From positions 1-59,467 of the forward strand of contig NZ_SRPF01000008.1 of assembly GCF_004785685.1 (NCBI RefSeq): a stretch of DNA of 59,467 nt, given 5' to 3'. The DNA is from Marinobacter confluentis. GTDB taxonomy: Bacteria > Pseudomonadota > Gammaproteobacteria > Pseudomonadales > Oleiphilaceae. Of the stretch, positions 46,426 through 55,692 are shown piece after piece; position 1 is the stretch's first letter; each line of letters opens with the position of its first letter. The notes beneath the pieces were generated by a model. It made no database searches and was not told the origin of the DNA. It was given only the letters and a program-made list of their open reading frames with translations. A program made the position numbers and the translations under genes.

Positions 46426-48159
46426 CTACAGGCAAGCGGCCTTGCCCTGGTTGTTCAGGAATTCAACAAGGCGCTCCCAGGGCATGGGTCGGGCGTAATA
46501 ATAGCCCTGAATTTCATCGCAGTGCTGCTGGCGCAGGAATTCCAGCTGGCCTTCGGTTTCTACCCCTTCCGCCACCACGCTAATCTGTAGGCTGTGGGCC
46601 AGGCTGATGATAGCGCGGATAATATGCTCGGCATCGGCAGAATGGCCCAGTTCCTGAACGAAGGATTTATCAATTTTCACCAGCGAAATAGGCAGGTGCT
46701 GAAGATTGCTGAGCGACGAGAACCCGGTACCGAAATCATCCAGAGCAAAGCTGATCCCTAGCTGGTTCAACTCTCGCAGGCAACGCTGGGCGTACTCAGG
46801 ATCGTGCATCATTGCGCTTTCGGTCAGTTCAAGCTCCAGCAGGCTGGTGTCGATATTGGCATTGAAGATGATGCGGAAAATGGTCTCGGTCATCTTGCGG
46901 TCGTGGAACTGCCGGAACGACAGGTTGACCGCAAATACCAGCCCCGGGTACCCCAGCCCATCTGCTTCCTTCAGCCGTTTGCAGGCCTGCTCGATCACCC
47001 AGTAACCAATGGGTACGATCAGACCGCTGCGCTCCGCCACCGGAATGAATTCATCTGGCCCCACCAGCCCCCGCTGAGGATGGTTCCAGCGCAGCAGGCA
47101 CTCAACGCCCCGCACCTCCTCCGTGGCCAGATCGATACGCGGCTGGTAATAGACCTCCAGCTCGTTGCCCCGAAGCGCATTGCGCAGATCAGCTTCCAGG
47201 CGCAACTGGTGGCCAGCGGTGATGTGCAGTTCACGGTCGTAATAGCGGTAACTGGTGCCCGGGTCCCGTTTGGCTTCAAACATGGCGCGGTTGGCCCGGC
47301 GCAGCAGATTTTCCGGGCTGTCACCGGCTTCCGGGTAGGTGGCCACCCCCAGGCTGGCGCTGACCACGACCGACTGGCTGTCGATGTTCACCGGTTCACC
47401 CAGGGCCGCCACAACCTTGCGGATGACATGGGCCAGATCGGGGCCGTCGTCCACTTTTTCGATAATGATCGCGAACTCATCGCCGCCGATCCGCATCAAT
47501 GAATCCGCCCTGCGCAGCTCCGACCGCATGCGCTCCGCCAGCTTCAGCATCAGCTGATCACTCTGGCGGTAACCAAAGGATTCGTTAAAACTGCGAAAAT
47601 CATCCAGATTGATGTGCAGCAGCGCCAGCCGTTGGGAAGCGCTCTTGGCCCGGATAAGGGCATTCTGGAGCCGGTCAAAAAACAGATCGCGGTTGATGAA
47701 GCCGCTGGCAACATCCCGGCCAAGATGGCCGTGCGCCGACTCGGACAGCTGCTGGCGATACCAGAGGCAGCGCACGGCCCGGCAAAGCGACCAGGCGTCC
47801 AGGGTCTGTCGGCATAGATAGTCCGATGCGCCCATGCGACACAGCTCGGCTGCCCGTTCTCCGCAGGGTTCGGCACTTAGGGCAAGAATCGGCTTCTCGC
47901 CGCCGGATGCGGTGAGATACTGAAGGAATGCGGATTCCGACCCGCCGTGAAAAACACAGTCCCAGACAATCACATCAAAGCTGGTATTGCGGATAAGGTC
48001 ATCACAATCAACAAGGTCGGGGCACCAGGTCAGGTCGGCTTTCATTTCGGCATCGCCAGACAAAAGCGCGCCCAGCCAAAGCAAGTCAGCATATTCGGGG
48101 GTCAGCACAAGTAGTTTAACCTGGCTGGTATTTGCCTCTGAGGGGGCCAGAGTCATCAA
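46426..48159 (-). CDS. Pseudo-receiver GGDEF-EAL c-di-GMP enzyme
   Basis: The 577-residue protein has an N-terminal receiver-like domain (~12-135), a GGDEF domain (~150-305) and an EAL domain (~315-570). The receiver keeps an Asp in VIVWDCVF but lacks the acidic pair after the first strand and the conserved Lys, so ordinary phosphorylation is doubtful. GGDEF is intact (MRIGGDEFAII) with an RxxD site (RRAD). The EAL motifs are also intact: ECLLR, VNLSFRQ, ELTES, LDDFGTGFSSL, VKIDKSF and EGVET. It could both make and degrade c-di-GMP, and phosphodiesterase activity is likely. It diverges from rep. Confidence 0.92.
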   Translation of the reverse strand: MMTLAPSEANTSQVKLLVLTPEYADLLWLGALLSGDAEMKADLTWCPDLVDCDDLIRNTSFDVIVWDCVFHGGSESAFLQYLTASGGEKPILALSAEPCGERAAELCRMGASDYLCRQTLDAWSLCRAVRCLWYRQQLSESAHGHLGRDVASGFINRDLFFDRLQNALIRAKSASQRLALLHINLDDFRSFNESFGYRQSDQLMLKLAERMRSELRRADSLMRIGGDEFAIIIEKVDDGPDLAHVIRKVVAALGEPVNIDSQSVVVSASLGVATYPEAGDSPENLLRRANRAMFEAKRDPGTSYRYYDRELHITAGHQLRLEADLRNALRGNELEVYYQPRIDLATEEVRGVECLLRWNHPQRGLVGPDEFIPVAERSGLIVPIGYWVIEQACKRLKEADGLGYPGLVFAVNLSFRQFHDRKMTETIFRIIFNANIDTSLLELELTESAMMHDPEYAQRCLRELNQLGISFALDDFGTGFSSLSNLQHLPISLVKIDKSFVQELGHSADAEHIIRAIISLAHSLQISVVAEGVETEGQLEFLRQQHCDEIQGYYYARPMPWERLVEFLNNQGKAACL

Positions 48160-48334
48160 GAAGCATCCTGATCTTCAGGTTCTGTCATGTCCGTTCTGAC
48201 AAGCATAGCCTATAGATCAGGAAGATACAGTGGTTTGATCATGTATCAAATAGAGAAAGGTAGAGTGCGCTGCACTGGTGTAGAATGGAGCGCCTGATAC
48301 GGCTCTGAAATATCCCAGCTGGCGCGCCCCTATT

Positions 48335-50353
48335 GTGAACAAGCTCAACCCCCGACAAAGTGAAGCGGTACGCTACGCAGACGGCCCCATGCTGGTGCTG
48401 GCAGGGGCGGGCAGTGGCAAAACCAGCGTGATCACCCGCAAGATCGCCTACCTCATCGAGCACCTGGGCATTCCCGGTCGGCACATTGCGGCGGTTACCT
48501 TTACCAATAAAGCCGCGCGGGAAATGAAAGAGCGTGTCAGCCGTCTCGTCGACCGCAAACTTACCCGCGGGCTGATTGTGTCCACCTTTCACAATCTGGG
48601 CCTGAACATCATCCGCGAAGAACACACCCATCTGGGCTACTACCCTGGTTTCTCGATTTTCGATGCGGATGACGCCAAAGCGCTGCTACAGGACCTGATG
48701 ATGCGGGAAGCCAGTGCCGACGCCGGCGATGAGCTTTCCGATGTACAGATGACGATTTCGTCATGGAAGAACGCCATGCGCAGCCCGGCGGATGCCTGGA
48801 GCCGGGCTGCAGACGAACGGGAACAGCGCATCGCCATTATTTACCGCCATTATGCCGACTACCTGAAAGCCTACAACGCGGTGGATTTCGACGACCTGAT
48901 CCTGCTGCCGGTGCAACTGTTTCGCAACAACCCGGACGTGCTGGCCAAATGGCGCCGGAAAATCCGCTATATGCTGGTGGACGAGTACCAGGACACCAAC
49001 CTGTGCCAGTACGAGCTGGTAAAACTGTTAGTGGCCGAACGTGCCGCCTTTACCGTGGTAGGTGACGATGACCAATCCATCTACGCCTGGCGTGGGGCCC
49101 GGCCAGAAAACCTGGCGCAGCTGAAAGAAGACTTCCCCAGCCTGAAAATCGTTAAACTGGAACAGAACTACCGTTCCACAGTGCGAATTCTGCGCTGCGC
49201 CAACACGGTCATTGCCAACAACCCCCACGTCTTCGAAAAAGCCCTGTGGAGTGACCACACCACCGGCGACGAGCTGAGAATTGTGCGCTGCCGCAATGAG
49301 GACGCCGAGGCCGAGCGTATTGCCACCGAAATCATCGACGCAAAACTCAAGCGCGGCCTGAAGTTCCTGGACTTCGCGGTGCTCTACCGGGGCAACCACC
49401 AGTCTCGCCTGCTGGAAATGAAACTTCAGGCCTACCAGGTGCCCTATCGCATCTCTGGCGGTCAGTCGTTTTTCTCGAAGAATGAAATCAAAGACGCGAT
49501 GGGTTACCTGCGACTGCTGGTCAATCCGGACGACGATGCCGCCTTTCTTCGGGTGGTAAACGTGCCGCGGCGGGAAATCGGCCCGCGTACGCTGGAGCAG
49601 CTCAGTCACTATTCCCGCTCACGCAACATCAGCCTGTTCAAGGCCCTGGGTGACATGGGCGCCGAAACCCACGTCACCGAGAAGGGCCTGGACCGACTGC
49701 GGCGGTTCGCCCACTGGGTCGATAGCACCTGTACGCGACTGCACAGCGAAAACCCGATACCGGTCATCAAGCAGCTGTTCACCGATATTGAATACGAGGA
49801 ATGGCTGCACCTGCACTCCGGCTCGCCCAAGCAGGCGGAAAAACGGATGGAGAACATCTGGTATCTGGTGGAATCGATTCAGCGCATGCTGGACGACGGC
49901 AAAGGTACCGCCGATGAAATCGGCATTGAAGACGCCATCAGCAAACTGATCCTTCGGGACATGATGGAACAGCGGGAGGAAGAGGACGACAGCGACAAGG
50001 TCCAGCTGATGACCCTTCATGCCTCCAAAGGCCTGGAGTTCCCCCACGTGTTCATTATGGGCCTGGAGGAGGAGATTCTTCCGCACCGCTCCAGTATAGA
50101 GGAAGGCAACATAGAGGAAGAGCGCCGGTTGATGTACGTAGGCATCACCCGTGCCCGGGAAACCCTGACCCTGACCTACGCCGCCCAGCGCAAACAGTAC
50201 GGTGAAAAACTGGAGACCATCCCCAGCCGCTTTCTGGACGAACTCCCGGAGGACGACCTGCGCTGGGAAGGCACCGGTGACCTCGATCTTGAAGCCAACC
50301 AGAAAAAAGGCAAAGCCACGCTGAGCGCCCTGCTTGGCGACCTCGGCAACTGA
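48335..50353 (+). CDS. rep: ATP-dependent DNA helicase Rep
   Basis: A 672-residue superfamily 1A 3'-5' helicase that helps forks pass protein roadblocks. GTG 48335 starts directly at NKLNPRQSEAVRYADGPM. Motifs include Walker A LVLAGAGSGKTSV, VTFTNKAAREMKERV, motif II VDEYQDTN, DDQSIYAWRGA and LMTLHASKGLEFPHV. It is Rep rather than UvrD by the short C-terminus and the N-terminal wording. A strong terminator lies at 50509-50542. Confidence 0.95.
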   Translation: MNKLNPRQSEAVRYADGPMLVLAGAGSGKTSVITRKIAYLIEHLGIPGRHIAAVTFTNKAAREMKERVSRLVDRKLTRGLIVSTFHNLGLNIIREEHTHLGYYPGFSIFDADDAKALLQDLMMREASADAGDELSDVQMTISSWKNAMRSPADAWSRAADEREQRIAIIYRHYADYLKAYNAVDFDDLILLPVQLFRNNPDVLAKWRRKIRYMLVDEYQDTNLCQYELVKLLVAERAAFTVVGDDDQSIYAWRGARPENLAQLKEDFPSLKIVKLEQNYRSTVRILRCANTVIANNPHVFEKALWSDHTTGDELRIVRCRNEDAEAERIATEIIDAKLKRGLKFLDFAVLYRGNHQSRLLEMKLQAYQVPYRISGGQSFFSKNEIKDAMGYLRLLVNPDDDAAFLRVVNVPRREIGPRTLEQLSHYSRSRNISLFKALGDMGAETHVTEKGLDRLRRFAHWVDSTCTRLHSENPIPVIKQLFTDIEYEEWLHLHSGSPKQAEKRMENIWYLVESIQRMLDDGKGTADEIGIEDAISKLILRDMMEQREEEDDSDKVQLMTLHASKGLEFPHVFIMGLEEEILPHRSSIEEGNIEEERRLMYVGITRARETLTLTYAAQRKQYGEKLETIPSRFLDELPEDDLRWEGTGDLDLEANQKKGKATLSALLGDLGN

Positions 50354-50508
50354 ATTCCACATTTTTCAAAATTGCTGCAACTTTTCTGACTCCTGACCCG
50401 TCGCTGTCGCCTGGGCCTCGTCTGTGAAAAACTGCTGGGTAACGCCGACGAAAACAACGGCGATTCCCGGGACCGGGAGACCCGGGTCAAGACGTCCAGG
50501 GCGGACAC

Positions 50509-50542
50509 AAAAAACCCCCGCCACGGATGTGGCGGGGGTTTT
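50509..50542. terminator. Strong bidirectional intrinsic terminator
   Basis: A 14-bp perfect stem (AAAACCCCCGCCAC, 50511-50524, with its complement at 50529-50542) and a GGAT loop are flanked by A and T tracts on the two sides. It serves the convergent rep and cytochrome genes. Confidence 0.92.
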
Positions 50543-50569
50543 CTGATTGATCAAATGGCTCAGGCCTGA

Positions 50570-50992
50570 TTACTGGCTCTCTTCGACCATCAACTCAACA
50601 GCGAGCTGGATTTCTTCGTCCGAGCAGCTGGAACAGCCACCTTTCGCCGGCATTGCATTGAAACCGTTGATCGCGTGGGTCACCAGCGTTTCCATACCCT
50701 TATCAATTCGCGAGCTCCAGGCACCGGCGTCACCCTTTTTCGGAGCACCGGCTGCGCCCGTATCGTGACAGGCTGCACAAGCAGCGCTGTATACCTCACC
50801 CGCGGAACGGGGGCCGGAACTTGCAGCCTGGGCAGGCGCAGAGGAAGAACCGCACTCCTCTTCGCCCTGCACACACACGGTGCCCACCGGCGCTATACGC
50901 GCACGGATTTCGTCTTCAACGCTTGCCATTACGGCACTTGCCGCCAGGCCAAAGCCAAGCAGTACAACAGCCAGGGCTCTCTTCATCATCAC
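50570..50992 (-). CDS. Cytochrome c5 family protein
   Basis: A 140-residue secreted c-type cytochrome: a signal peptide (~1-24), an Ala/Ser-rich linker, then a class I heme domain with CAACH and the axial Met in GFNAMPAKGGC. A second Cys pair, GGCSSC, near the end is typical of cytochrome c5. It would carry electrons in the periplasm to a terminal oxidase. Pseudomonas carries the related cycB in the same neighbourhood of rep. Confidence 0.92.
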   Translation of the reverse strand: MMMKRALAVVLLGFGLAASAVMASVEDEIRARIAPVGTVCVQGEEECGSSSAPAQAASSGPRSAGEVYSAACAACHDTGAAGAPKKGDAGAWSSRIDKGMETLVTHAINGFNAMPAKGGCSSCSDEEIQLAVELMVEESQ

Positions 50993-51146
50993 AAATCACC
51001 TTAATATTGGGTGTTATTAAAATCGTTGCCCGCATTATAGCGATTGCGGACGGGCAAAAAAACCAAATGGCAAAATGAAGCGAAAATACAGGTACCATGT
51101 GCCGGCGGTGGCAAACGCTGCAAACCGATTTATAGGATTGAATGTT

Positions 51147-51479
51147 ATGACCGACCAAAGCCCAATTCAGCGCTGGAGAACGCCCCTGCTGATTGTCGAG
51201 TTTTCTGCACTTGCGATCCTGCTGGCGTCCATGGCCTGGTTTTCCAGCCTGGCGGAAAGCGGTGAACCGCTCAACCCGGCCTGGCTGCTGGTTCCGGCGG
51301 CGGCAAGCCTTGCGGTCTTCGTAAGCTTTATTGGCCTGATGTACCTGCGCTGGATTGTAGCAGCAGCCGCAGAACGGCAAGTTCGTCACAAAATCGTGTT
51401 TTCATTACTGGTGATCACGCTTCTGGGCGTCTGGGCCTTTGGCATTGCCAACACCTGGGTCAGTCTTTCCAATGCATAG
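51147..51479 (+). CDS. Small inner-membrane protein of unknown function
   Basis: ATG 51147, with AGGA upstream, gives 110 residues and three hydrophobic segments (~13-33, ~46-66, ~80-103). No family is recognised. The open frame extends back to 51075 without a ribosome-binding site. The next gene, pldA, starts about 10 bp after the stop, so the two probably share a transcript. Confidence 0.72.
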   Translation: MTDQSPIQRWRTPLLIVEFSALAILLASMAWFSSLAESGEPLNPAWLLVPAAASLAVFVSFIGLMYLRWIVAAAAERQVRHKIVFSLLVITLLGVWAFGIANTWVSLSNA

Positions 51480-51489
51480 GGATGGGGCA

Positions 51490-52653
51490 ATGCCGTCAAA
51501 TTTGAGCTTATCCGACCGGCGGGGATTTCGCCGATTCCTTTTCCTGGGAATTATCGTGTCATCGCCCGCCATCGGACAGGAAAACCCGCCATCCGGCCCG
51601 GATTTCGAGGAAGTCTCCCTTGAAGAATGCGCGCTGATCGAAGACGGTGTTCAGCGCCTGGCCTGTTACGATGCCCTGAACCAACCTGATGAGGCCAGGG
51701 AGCAGGCGTCTGAAAAGAAGCTTGAGACCATAGACCGGTCGATAGAGGCACTGCAGTACGAAGAGCTGGCCAATGCGGAAGAGGGCGACCAGGCCCTGGA
51801 AGACATTGAATCACAGGCGGGCGACGATGATTCAGGTGTTATGTCTGCCCTGCTTGGCCGCTACATGGAGGCGGAGAAAGCCATATTCTCATTCTCCGGC
51901 AGTTTTGTGGGCCATCGCCCCATGTACATTCTGCCCTTCAGCTATCAAAGAGGCGCCAACCGCGAGCCCAGCAGTCCCAGGCTGGGCGCGACGAATTACG
52001 ATTACGAGATCGACAACCAGGAAGCGAAGTATCAGATCAGCTTCAAGGTACCCTTGCTTACCGGCTGGCTTGAGGACCGCACAACCCTCTGGTTCGGGTA
52101 CACCCAGAAATCTTTCTGGCAGGTGTACAACACGGATGACTCGGCCCCCTTTCGGGAGACCAACTACGAGCCGGAGATTTTTCTGCGGTATGCGGCCGAT
52201 TACGATATTGGCCCGGGCACCCTGAATGGACTTTCCATCGGGATAAATCATGAGTCCAATGGCCAGTCGGAACCCCGCTCACGGAGCTGGAACCGGATTA
52301 CCGCCAATGTCGCCTACAGTTATGGCCGCTGGCTGTTCATGGCTCAGCCCTGGTACCGTCTGCCGGAGGACAGCAGTGAGGATGACAACGAGGATATTGA
52401 GCGTTATCTGGGGCACGCTGACTATATGGCGATCTATAAATGGAGCGAGGATCGGACGCTGTCGCTGACCCTTCAGAACAATCTGCGGTCGGATAATAAC
52501 AGGACGTCGTTTGAGCTGGGGTACAGTTTTCCGATGGGCGATACGGTCAAGGGTTACATACAGTATTTCAATGGGTACGGTGAGAGTCTGATTGACTACA
52601 ATGAGCGGGTTCAGCGGATTGGTATCGGGATTATGCTGAACGATTGGCTTTGA
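51490..52653 (+). CDS. pldA: Outer membrane phospholipase A
   Basis: ATG 51490, with GGGATGGGG upstream, gives 387 residues; ATG 51472 is possible but has no ribosome-binding site. A signal peptide (~1-32) and an acidic, mainly helical spacer precede the beta barrel (~120-387). The catalytic motif NHESNGQSEPRSRSWNR, with active His and Ser, is intact. The enzyme degrades misplaced outer-leaflet phospholipids and is calcium activated as a dimer. The spacer of ~80 residues is longer than in E. coli PldA. Confidence 0.94.
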   Translation: MPSNLSLSDRRGFRRFLFLGIIVSSPAIGQENPPSGPDFEEVSLEECALIEDGVQRLACYDALNQPDEAREQASEKKLETIDRSIEALQYEELANAEEGDQALEDIESQAGDDDSGVMSALLGRYMEAEKAIFSFSGSFVGHRPMYILPFSYQRGANREPSSPRLGATNYDYEIDNQEAKYQISFKVPLLTGWLEDRTTLWFGYTQKSFWQVYNTDDSAPFRETNYEPEIFLRYAADYDIGPGTLNGLSIGINHESNGQSEPRSRSWNRITANVAYSYGRWLFMAQPWYRLPEDSSEDDNEDIERYLGHADYMAIYKWSEDRTLSLTLQNNLRSDNNRTSFELGYSFPMGDTVKGYIQYFNGYGESLIDYNERVQRIGIGIMLNDWL

Positions 52654-52677
52654 TTCTTTAACTTAAGAACAAGACCA

Positions 52678-52783
52678 CTCTGACGGCTACCCGGTTCTGA
52701 AAAACGCTTTGAATACGTCCCTGTACGCTTGGGCTCCGCCATCCATGGCTCCGCACATTTTCAGAACCGGGTAGCCGCCAGAG
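52678..52783 (-). ncRNA. TwoAYGGAY-like structured element, copy C
   Basis: A perfect 20-bp stem (52684-52703 with 52758-52777), extended by CTCTG/CAGAG beyond one mismatch, encloses a 54-nt core at 52704-52757. On the minus strand the core has a GCC(ATGGAT)GGC hairpin and a second hairpin with an AGGGAC loop. Core similarity to copies A and B is limited to junction bases (ACGC, GCTTGG, GCAC) and the loops, while stems differ, which looks like covariation. It sits between the convergent pldA and phosphomannomutase genes and may double as a terminator. Confidence 0.7.
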
Positions 52784-52801
52784 CGGCCCCGCAACTGGGA
52801 G

Positions 52802-54166
52802 CTAGCCTCCTGAGTTCAACTGCTCCATTTCTGCCAGCAGCTCTTCCGTCTTGGCTTTCATCAACGGAATATCCGCCCTCGATTCCACGTTCAGGCGAAC
52901 CACCGGTTCGGTGTTGGACATCCTCAGGTTAAACCGCCATTCGTCGAATTCGATGCTTACGCCGTCAACATGGGAGACCTGTTTGGCCTCTGCGCCATAT
53001 TTCGCCTCAATCGCTGCGATCACCTTGGGTGGATCGGTGATGGTGCGGTTGATTTCGCCGCTGGCCGGGTAGGCTTCTATTCTCGCGTCTATCAGGGAAG
53101 ATAACGTCTGGCCGGACTGGCAGAGGCGTTCGGCGATGAGCAGCCAGGGGATCATGCCGCTGTCGCAGTAGGCAAAGTCGCGGAAGTAGTGGTGGGCGCT
53201 CATTTCGCCGCCATAGACCGCGTCTTCGTCACGCATTCTCTGTTTTATGAACGCGTGGCCGGTTTTGCTTTCGATGGCTTCGCCGCCGGCCTTTTTGACC
53301 AGGTCCAGGGTATTCCAGGTCAGGCGTGGGTCGTGGATGACTTTGCCGCCACCGGTTTTGCGCAGGAACTGGTCTGCCAGCAAACCGACGATGTAGTAGC
53401 CCTCGATAAACCGGCCGTTTTCATCGAAGAAGAAGCAGCGGTCAAAGTCCCCGTCCCAGGCGATGCCCATGGCAGCGCCGTGTTCGATGACGGCGTCGGC
53501 GGTAGCCTGGCGATTTTCTTCCAGGATCGGGTTGGGCACGCCGTTAGGGAAGTTACCGTCGGCTTCATGGTGAATTTTCACGAAATCAAACGGCAGGTGC
53601 TGTTCCAGCTCGTCGATCACCAGGCCTGCGCCACCGTTGCCGGCGTTCACCACAAAAGTTCTGGGGTACAGGGATGAAGCATCGACATAGCCCAAAAGGT
53701 GATCAATGTAGGCCGTGGTGGTTTCCAGGGGTTCGATCACACCCTGCTTCGGAGCGTCGGTGAAGGGTTCCAGCACCCGGTCGCGGATTTCGTTCAGACC
53801 ATTGTCGGAGCTGATGGGCCGGGAATCGGGGCCAACCATTTTCATGCCGTTGTGGTCTTTCGGGTTATGGCTGGCGGTGACCATGATGCCACCGTCCATC
53901 TTGTAATGGCTGGTGGCAAAGTAGACGTTCTCGGTGCCGCAGAGCCCGATATCGAACACATCCGCACCAGCAGCCATGAGGCCGGAGCTCAGCGCATCGG
54001 CAATGTCCGGGCTCGACAGGCGAATGTCATATCCCACGATGACTCGCTTGGCGCCGGTGATTTCCACATAGGCTCGGCCAATGAGCTCGGCCAGTTTCGG
54101 GTTCAGTTGATCGGGCACTCGCCCGCGCAGGTCATAGGCTTTGAAACAGGACAGATCCATTGTCAC
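52802..54166 (-). CDS. Phosphomannomutase / phosphoglucomutase (AlgC-like)
   Basis: A 454-residue alpha-D-phosphohexomutase. The catalytic serine loop TASHNPKDHNGMK (Ser near residue 100), the metal loop DGDFDRC and the sugar-binding GGEMSAHHYF are all present. It makes mannose-1-phosphate for polysaccharides or glucose-1-phosphate for lipopolysaccharide. The family members AlgC and ManB/CpsG are hard to separate; the RGRVPDQLN start leans to ManB. It follows a bacterioferritin gene by 6 bp on the same strand. Confidence 0.92.
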   Translation of the reverse strand: MTMDLSCFKAYDLRGRVPDQLNPKLAELIGRAYVEITGAKRVIVGYDIRLSSPDIADALSSGLMAAGADVFDIGLCGTENVYFATSHYKMDGGIMVTASHNPKDHNGMKMVGPDSRPISSDNGLNEIRDRVLEPFTDAPKQGVIEPLETTTAYIDHLLGYVDASSLYPRTFVVNAGNGGAGLVIDELEQHLPFDFVKIHHEADGNFPNGVPNPILEENRQATADAVIEHGAAMGIAWDGDFDRCFFFDENGRFIEGYYIVGLLADQFLRKTGGGKVIHDPRLTWNTLDLVKKAGGEAIESKTGHAFIKQRMRDEDAVYGGEMSAHHYFRDFAYCDSGMIPWLLIAERLCQSGQTLSSLIDARIEAYPASGEINRTITDPPKVIAAIEAKYGAEAKQVSHVDGVSIEFDEWRFNLRMSNTEPVVRLNVESRADIPLMKAKTEELLAEMEQLNSGG

Positions 54167-54172
54167 TCTGAT

Positions 54173-54649
54173 TTACTCCGCCGCCGAGGACTGAAGCTGA
54201 ATATAGTTCTGTATCCCCATCTGGCTGATCATTTCCAACTGGGTTTCCAGCCAGTCAATGTGTTCTTCTTCGCTGTCCAGAATATGACGGAACAGCTCCC
54301 GACTGGTGTAATCGTTTACCTGTTCACAATAGATAACGGCATCCTTGAGATCCTGATGGGCAATCATTTCCAGCTTCAGGTCGCAGGAAATCATTTCCTC
54401 AACGTTCTCACCGATCAGTAGTTTGTTCAGATCCTGCAGGTTCGGCAGGCCTTCCAGGAAAAGAATCCGCTCGATCAGCATGTCGGCGTGCTTCATTTCG
54501 TCGATGGATTCTTCGTATTCCTTGGCCGCGAGCTTGGTAATACCCCAATCCTTGTACATCCGCGAATGCAGGAAATACTGGTTAATTGCGGTCAGCTCAT
54601 TGCCGAGGACCTTATTGAGGAACTGGATAACTTTCTTGTCGCCTTTCAT
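54173..54649 (-). CDS. bfr: Bacterioferritin
   Basis: A 158-residue iron-storage subunit that assembles into a 24-mer. The ferroxidase ligands are visible ([27 protein letters not shown]), and the Met in [16 protein letters not shown] is the heme ligand. It stores ferric iron, released with the help of the ferredoxin encoded just upstream. A separate promoter is likely, as ~104 bp separate it from the ferredoxin gene. Confidence 0.96.
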   Translation of the reverse strand: MKGDKKVIQFLNKVLGNELTAINQYFLHSRMYKDWGITKLAAKEYEESIDEMKHADMLIERILFLEGLPNLQDLNKLLIGENVEEMISCDLKLEMIAHQDLKDAVIYCEQVNDYTSRELFRHILDSEEEHIDWLETQLEMISQMGIQNYIQLQSSAAE

Positions 54650-54753
54650 TGGAACGCTCCATGCCGGATTGATTCAACAAGAGAATAGCGGTTTAGGACA
54701 GGAGAAAAAATCTTAAATGGTAAGCCAGTGCAGATGAAAGGCGCTGCAGCGGG

Positions 54754-54960
54754 TCAGGCCGGCTGGGCCAGCATGTCCGCCAATGCCATGTAGTCCGGCG
54801 TGCGGCTCTCGCGCAGAATCTCCCGGGCGGTGCAGGCACAGCGGCCGCACTGGGTGCCGACACCAAGCTCTTTGCCCAACTGGCGCATGGAGCGAACCCC
54901 GCTGTCAGCGGCTTCGCGGATTTCCCGATCAGTGACGCCATGGCAAAGGCAAACGTACAT
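54754..54960 (-). CDS. bfd: Bacterioferritin-associated ferredoxin
   Basis: A 68-residue [2Fe-2S] protein with ligands in MYVCLCHGVTDREI and GTQCGRCACTAREI. It reduces iron in bacterioferritin to release it under iron shortage. The pairing with bfr on the same strand supports the assignment. A possible Fur site lies 32-50 bp upstream of the start. Confidence 0.94.
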   Translation of the reverse strand: MYVCLCHGVTDREIREAADSGVRSMRQLGKELGVGTQCGRCACTAREILRESRTPDYMALADMLAQPA

Positions 54961-54991
54961 AACAAAATCTCTTGTCGGATTGAAAGCTACT

Positions 54992-55010
54992 GAGAATTAT
55001 TGCTATTTGC
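54992..55010 (-). promoter_or_regulatory. Possible Fur box upstream of bfd
   Basis: GAGAATTATTGCTATTTGC matches the 19-bp Fur consensus at about 11-12 positions, best in its left half. Its location, 32-50 bp before the bfd start, is where a repressor site would act, and bfd is commonly Fur-repressed. The match is moderate. Confidence 0.4.
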
Positions 55011-55134
55011 AGTTAGCTTTTCAAGGTTTCTGCTCATATTTTCTGCAATTTAATGTTTCCGGCAAGCACACCAGCTTTGATTTACAATGCAGGCCTCTAA
55101 ATGCGATCGATATTTCTACCACTCAGGAGCCACC

Positions 55135-55692
55135 GTGGCGCTCAAAGCAACCATCTTTAAAGCAACCCTGAACATCGCCGACATGGACAGGCATTACTAC
55201 GCCGACCACCAATTGACGCTGGCCCGCCACCCGTCGGAAAACGATGAGCGGCTGATGATCCGACTGCTTGCCTTTGCCCTGAATGCCAGCGACACCCTCG
55301 CTTTCACCAAAGGCATCAGCACCGATGACGAGCCGGATCTGTGGCAGAAAAGCCTGAGCGATGAGATAGAACTGTGGATTGAACTGGGCCTGCCGGATGA
55401 AAGCCGGCTTCGAAAAGCCTGCGGCAAGGCAAAACAGGTGATTCTGTACACCTACGGTGGCCGCGCAGTGCCCCTCTGGTGGGAAAAGGTACAAAGCAAA
55501 ATTGATCGCTTTGAAAATCTGACCATTGTTGATCTGCCGCAGGATGCCGCCGCTGCCATGGCCAAACTGGCAGACCGGAATATGAGCCTGCAATTTACCG
55601 TTCAGGATGGCGAAGTGGGCATTGGTAATGAATCTGACCGCATCACCATCACGCCGGAAACACTGCTAGAAGGGAAACAGAAGCGGCAGTAG
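55135..55692 (+). CDS. yaeQ: YaeQ family protein
   Basis: GTG 55135, preceded by AGGAG, gives 185 residues with the YaeQ start ALKATIFKATLNIADMDRHY. The family has a PD-(D/E)XK nuclease-like fold, but activity is not known. ATG 55087 in frame would add an unrelated leader. Its 3' end overlaps the 3' end of the convergent lrgB by 27 bp. Confidence 0.92.
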   Translation: MALKATIFKATLNIADMDRHYYADHQLTLARHPSENDERLMIRLLAFALNASDTLAFTKGISTDDEPDLWQKSLSDEIELWIELGLPDESRLRKACGKAKQVILYTYGGRAVPLWWEKVQSKIDRFENLTIVDLPQDAAAAMAKLADRNMSLQFTVQDGEVGIGNESDRITITPETLLEGKQKRQ

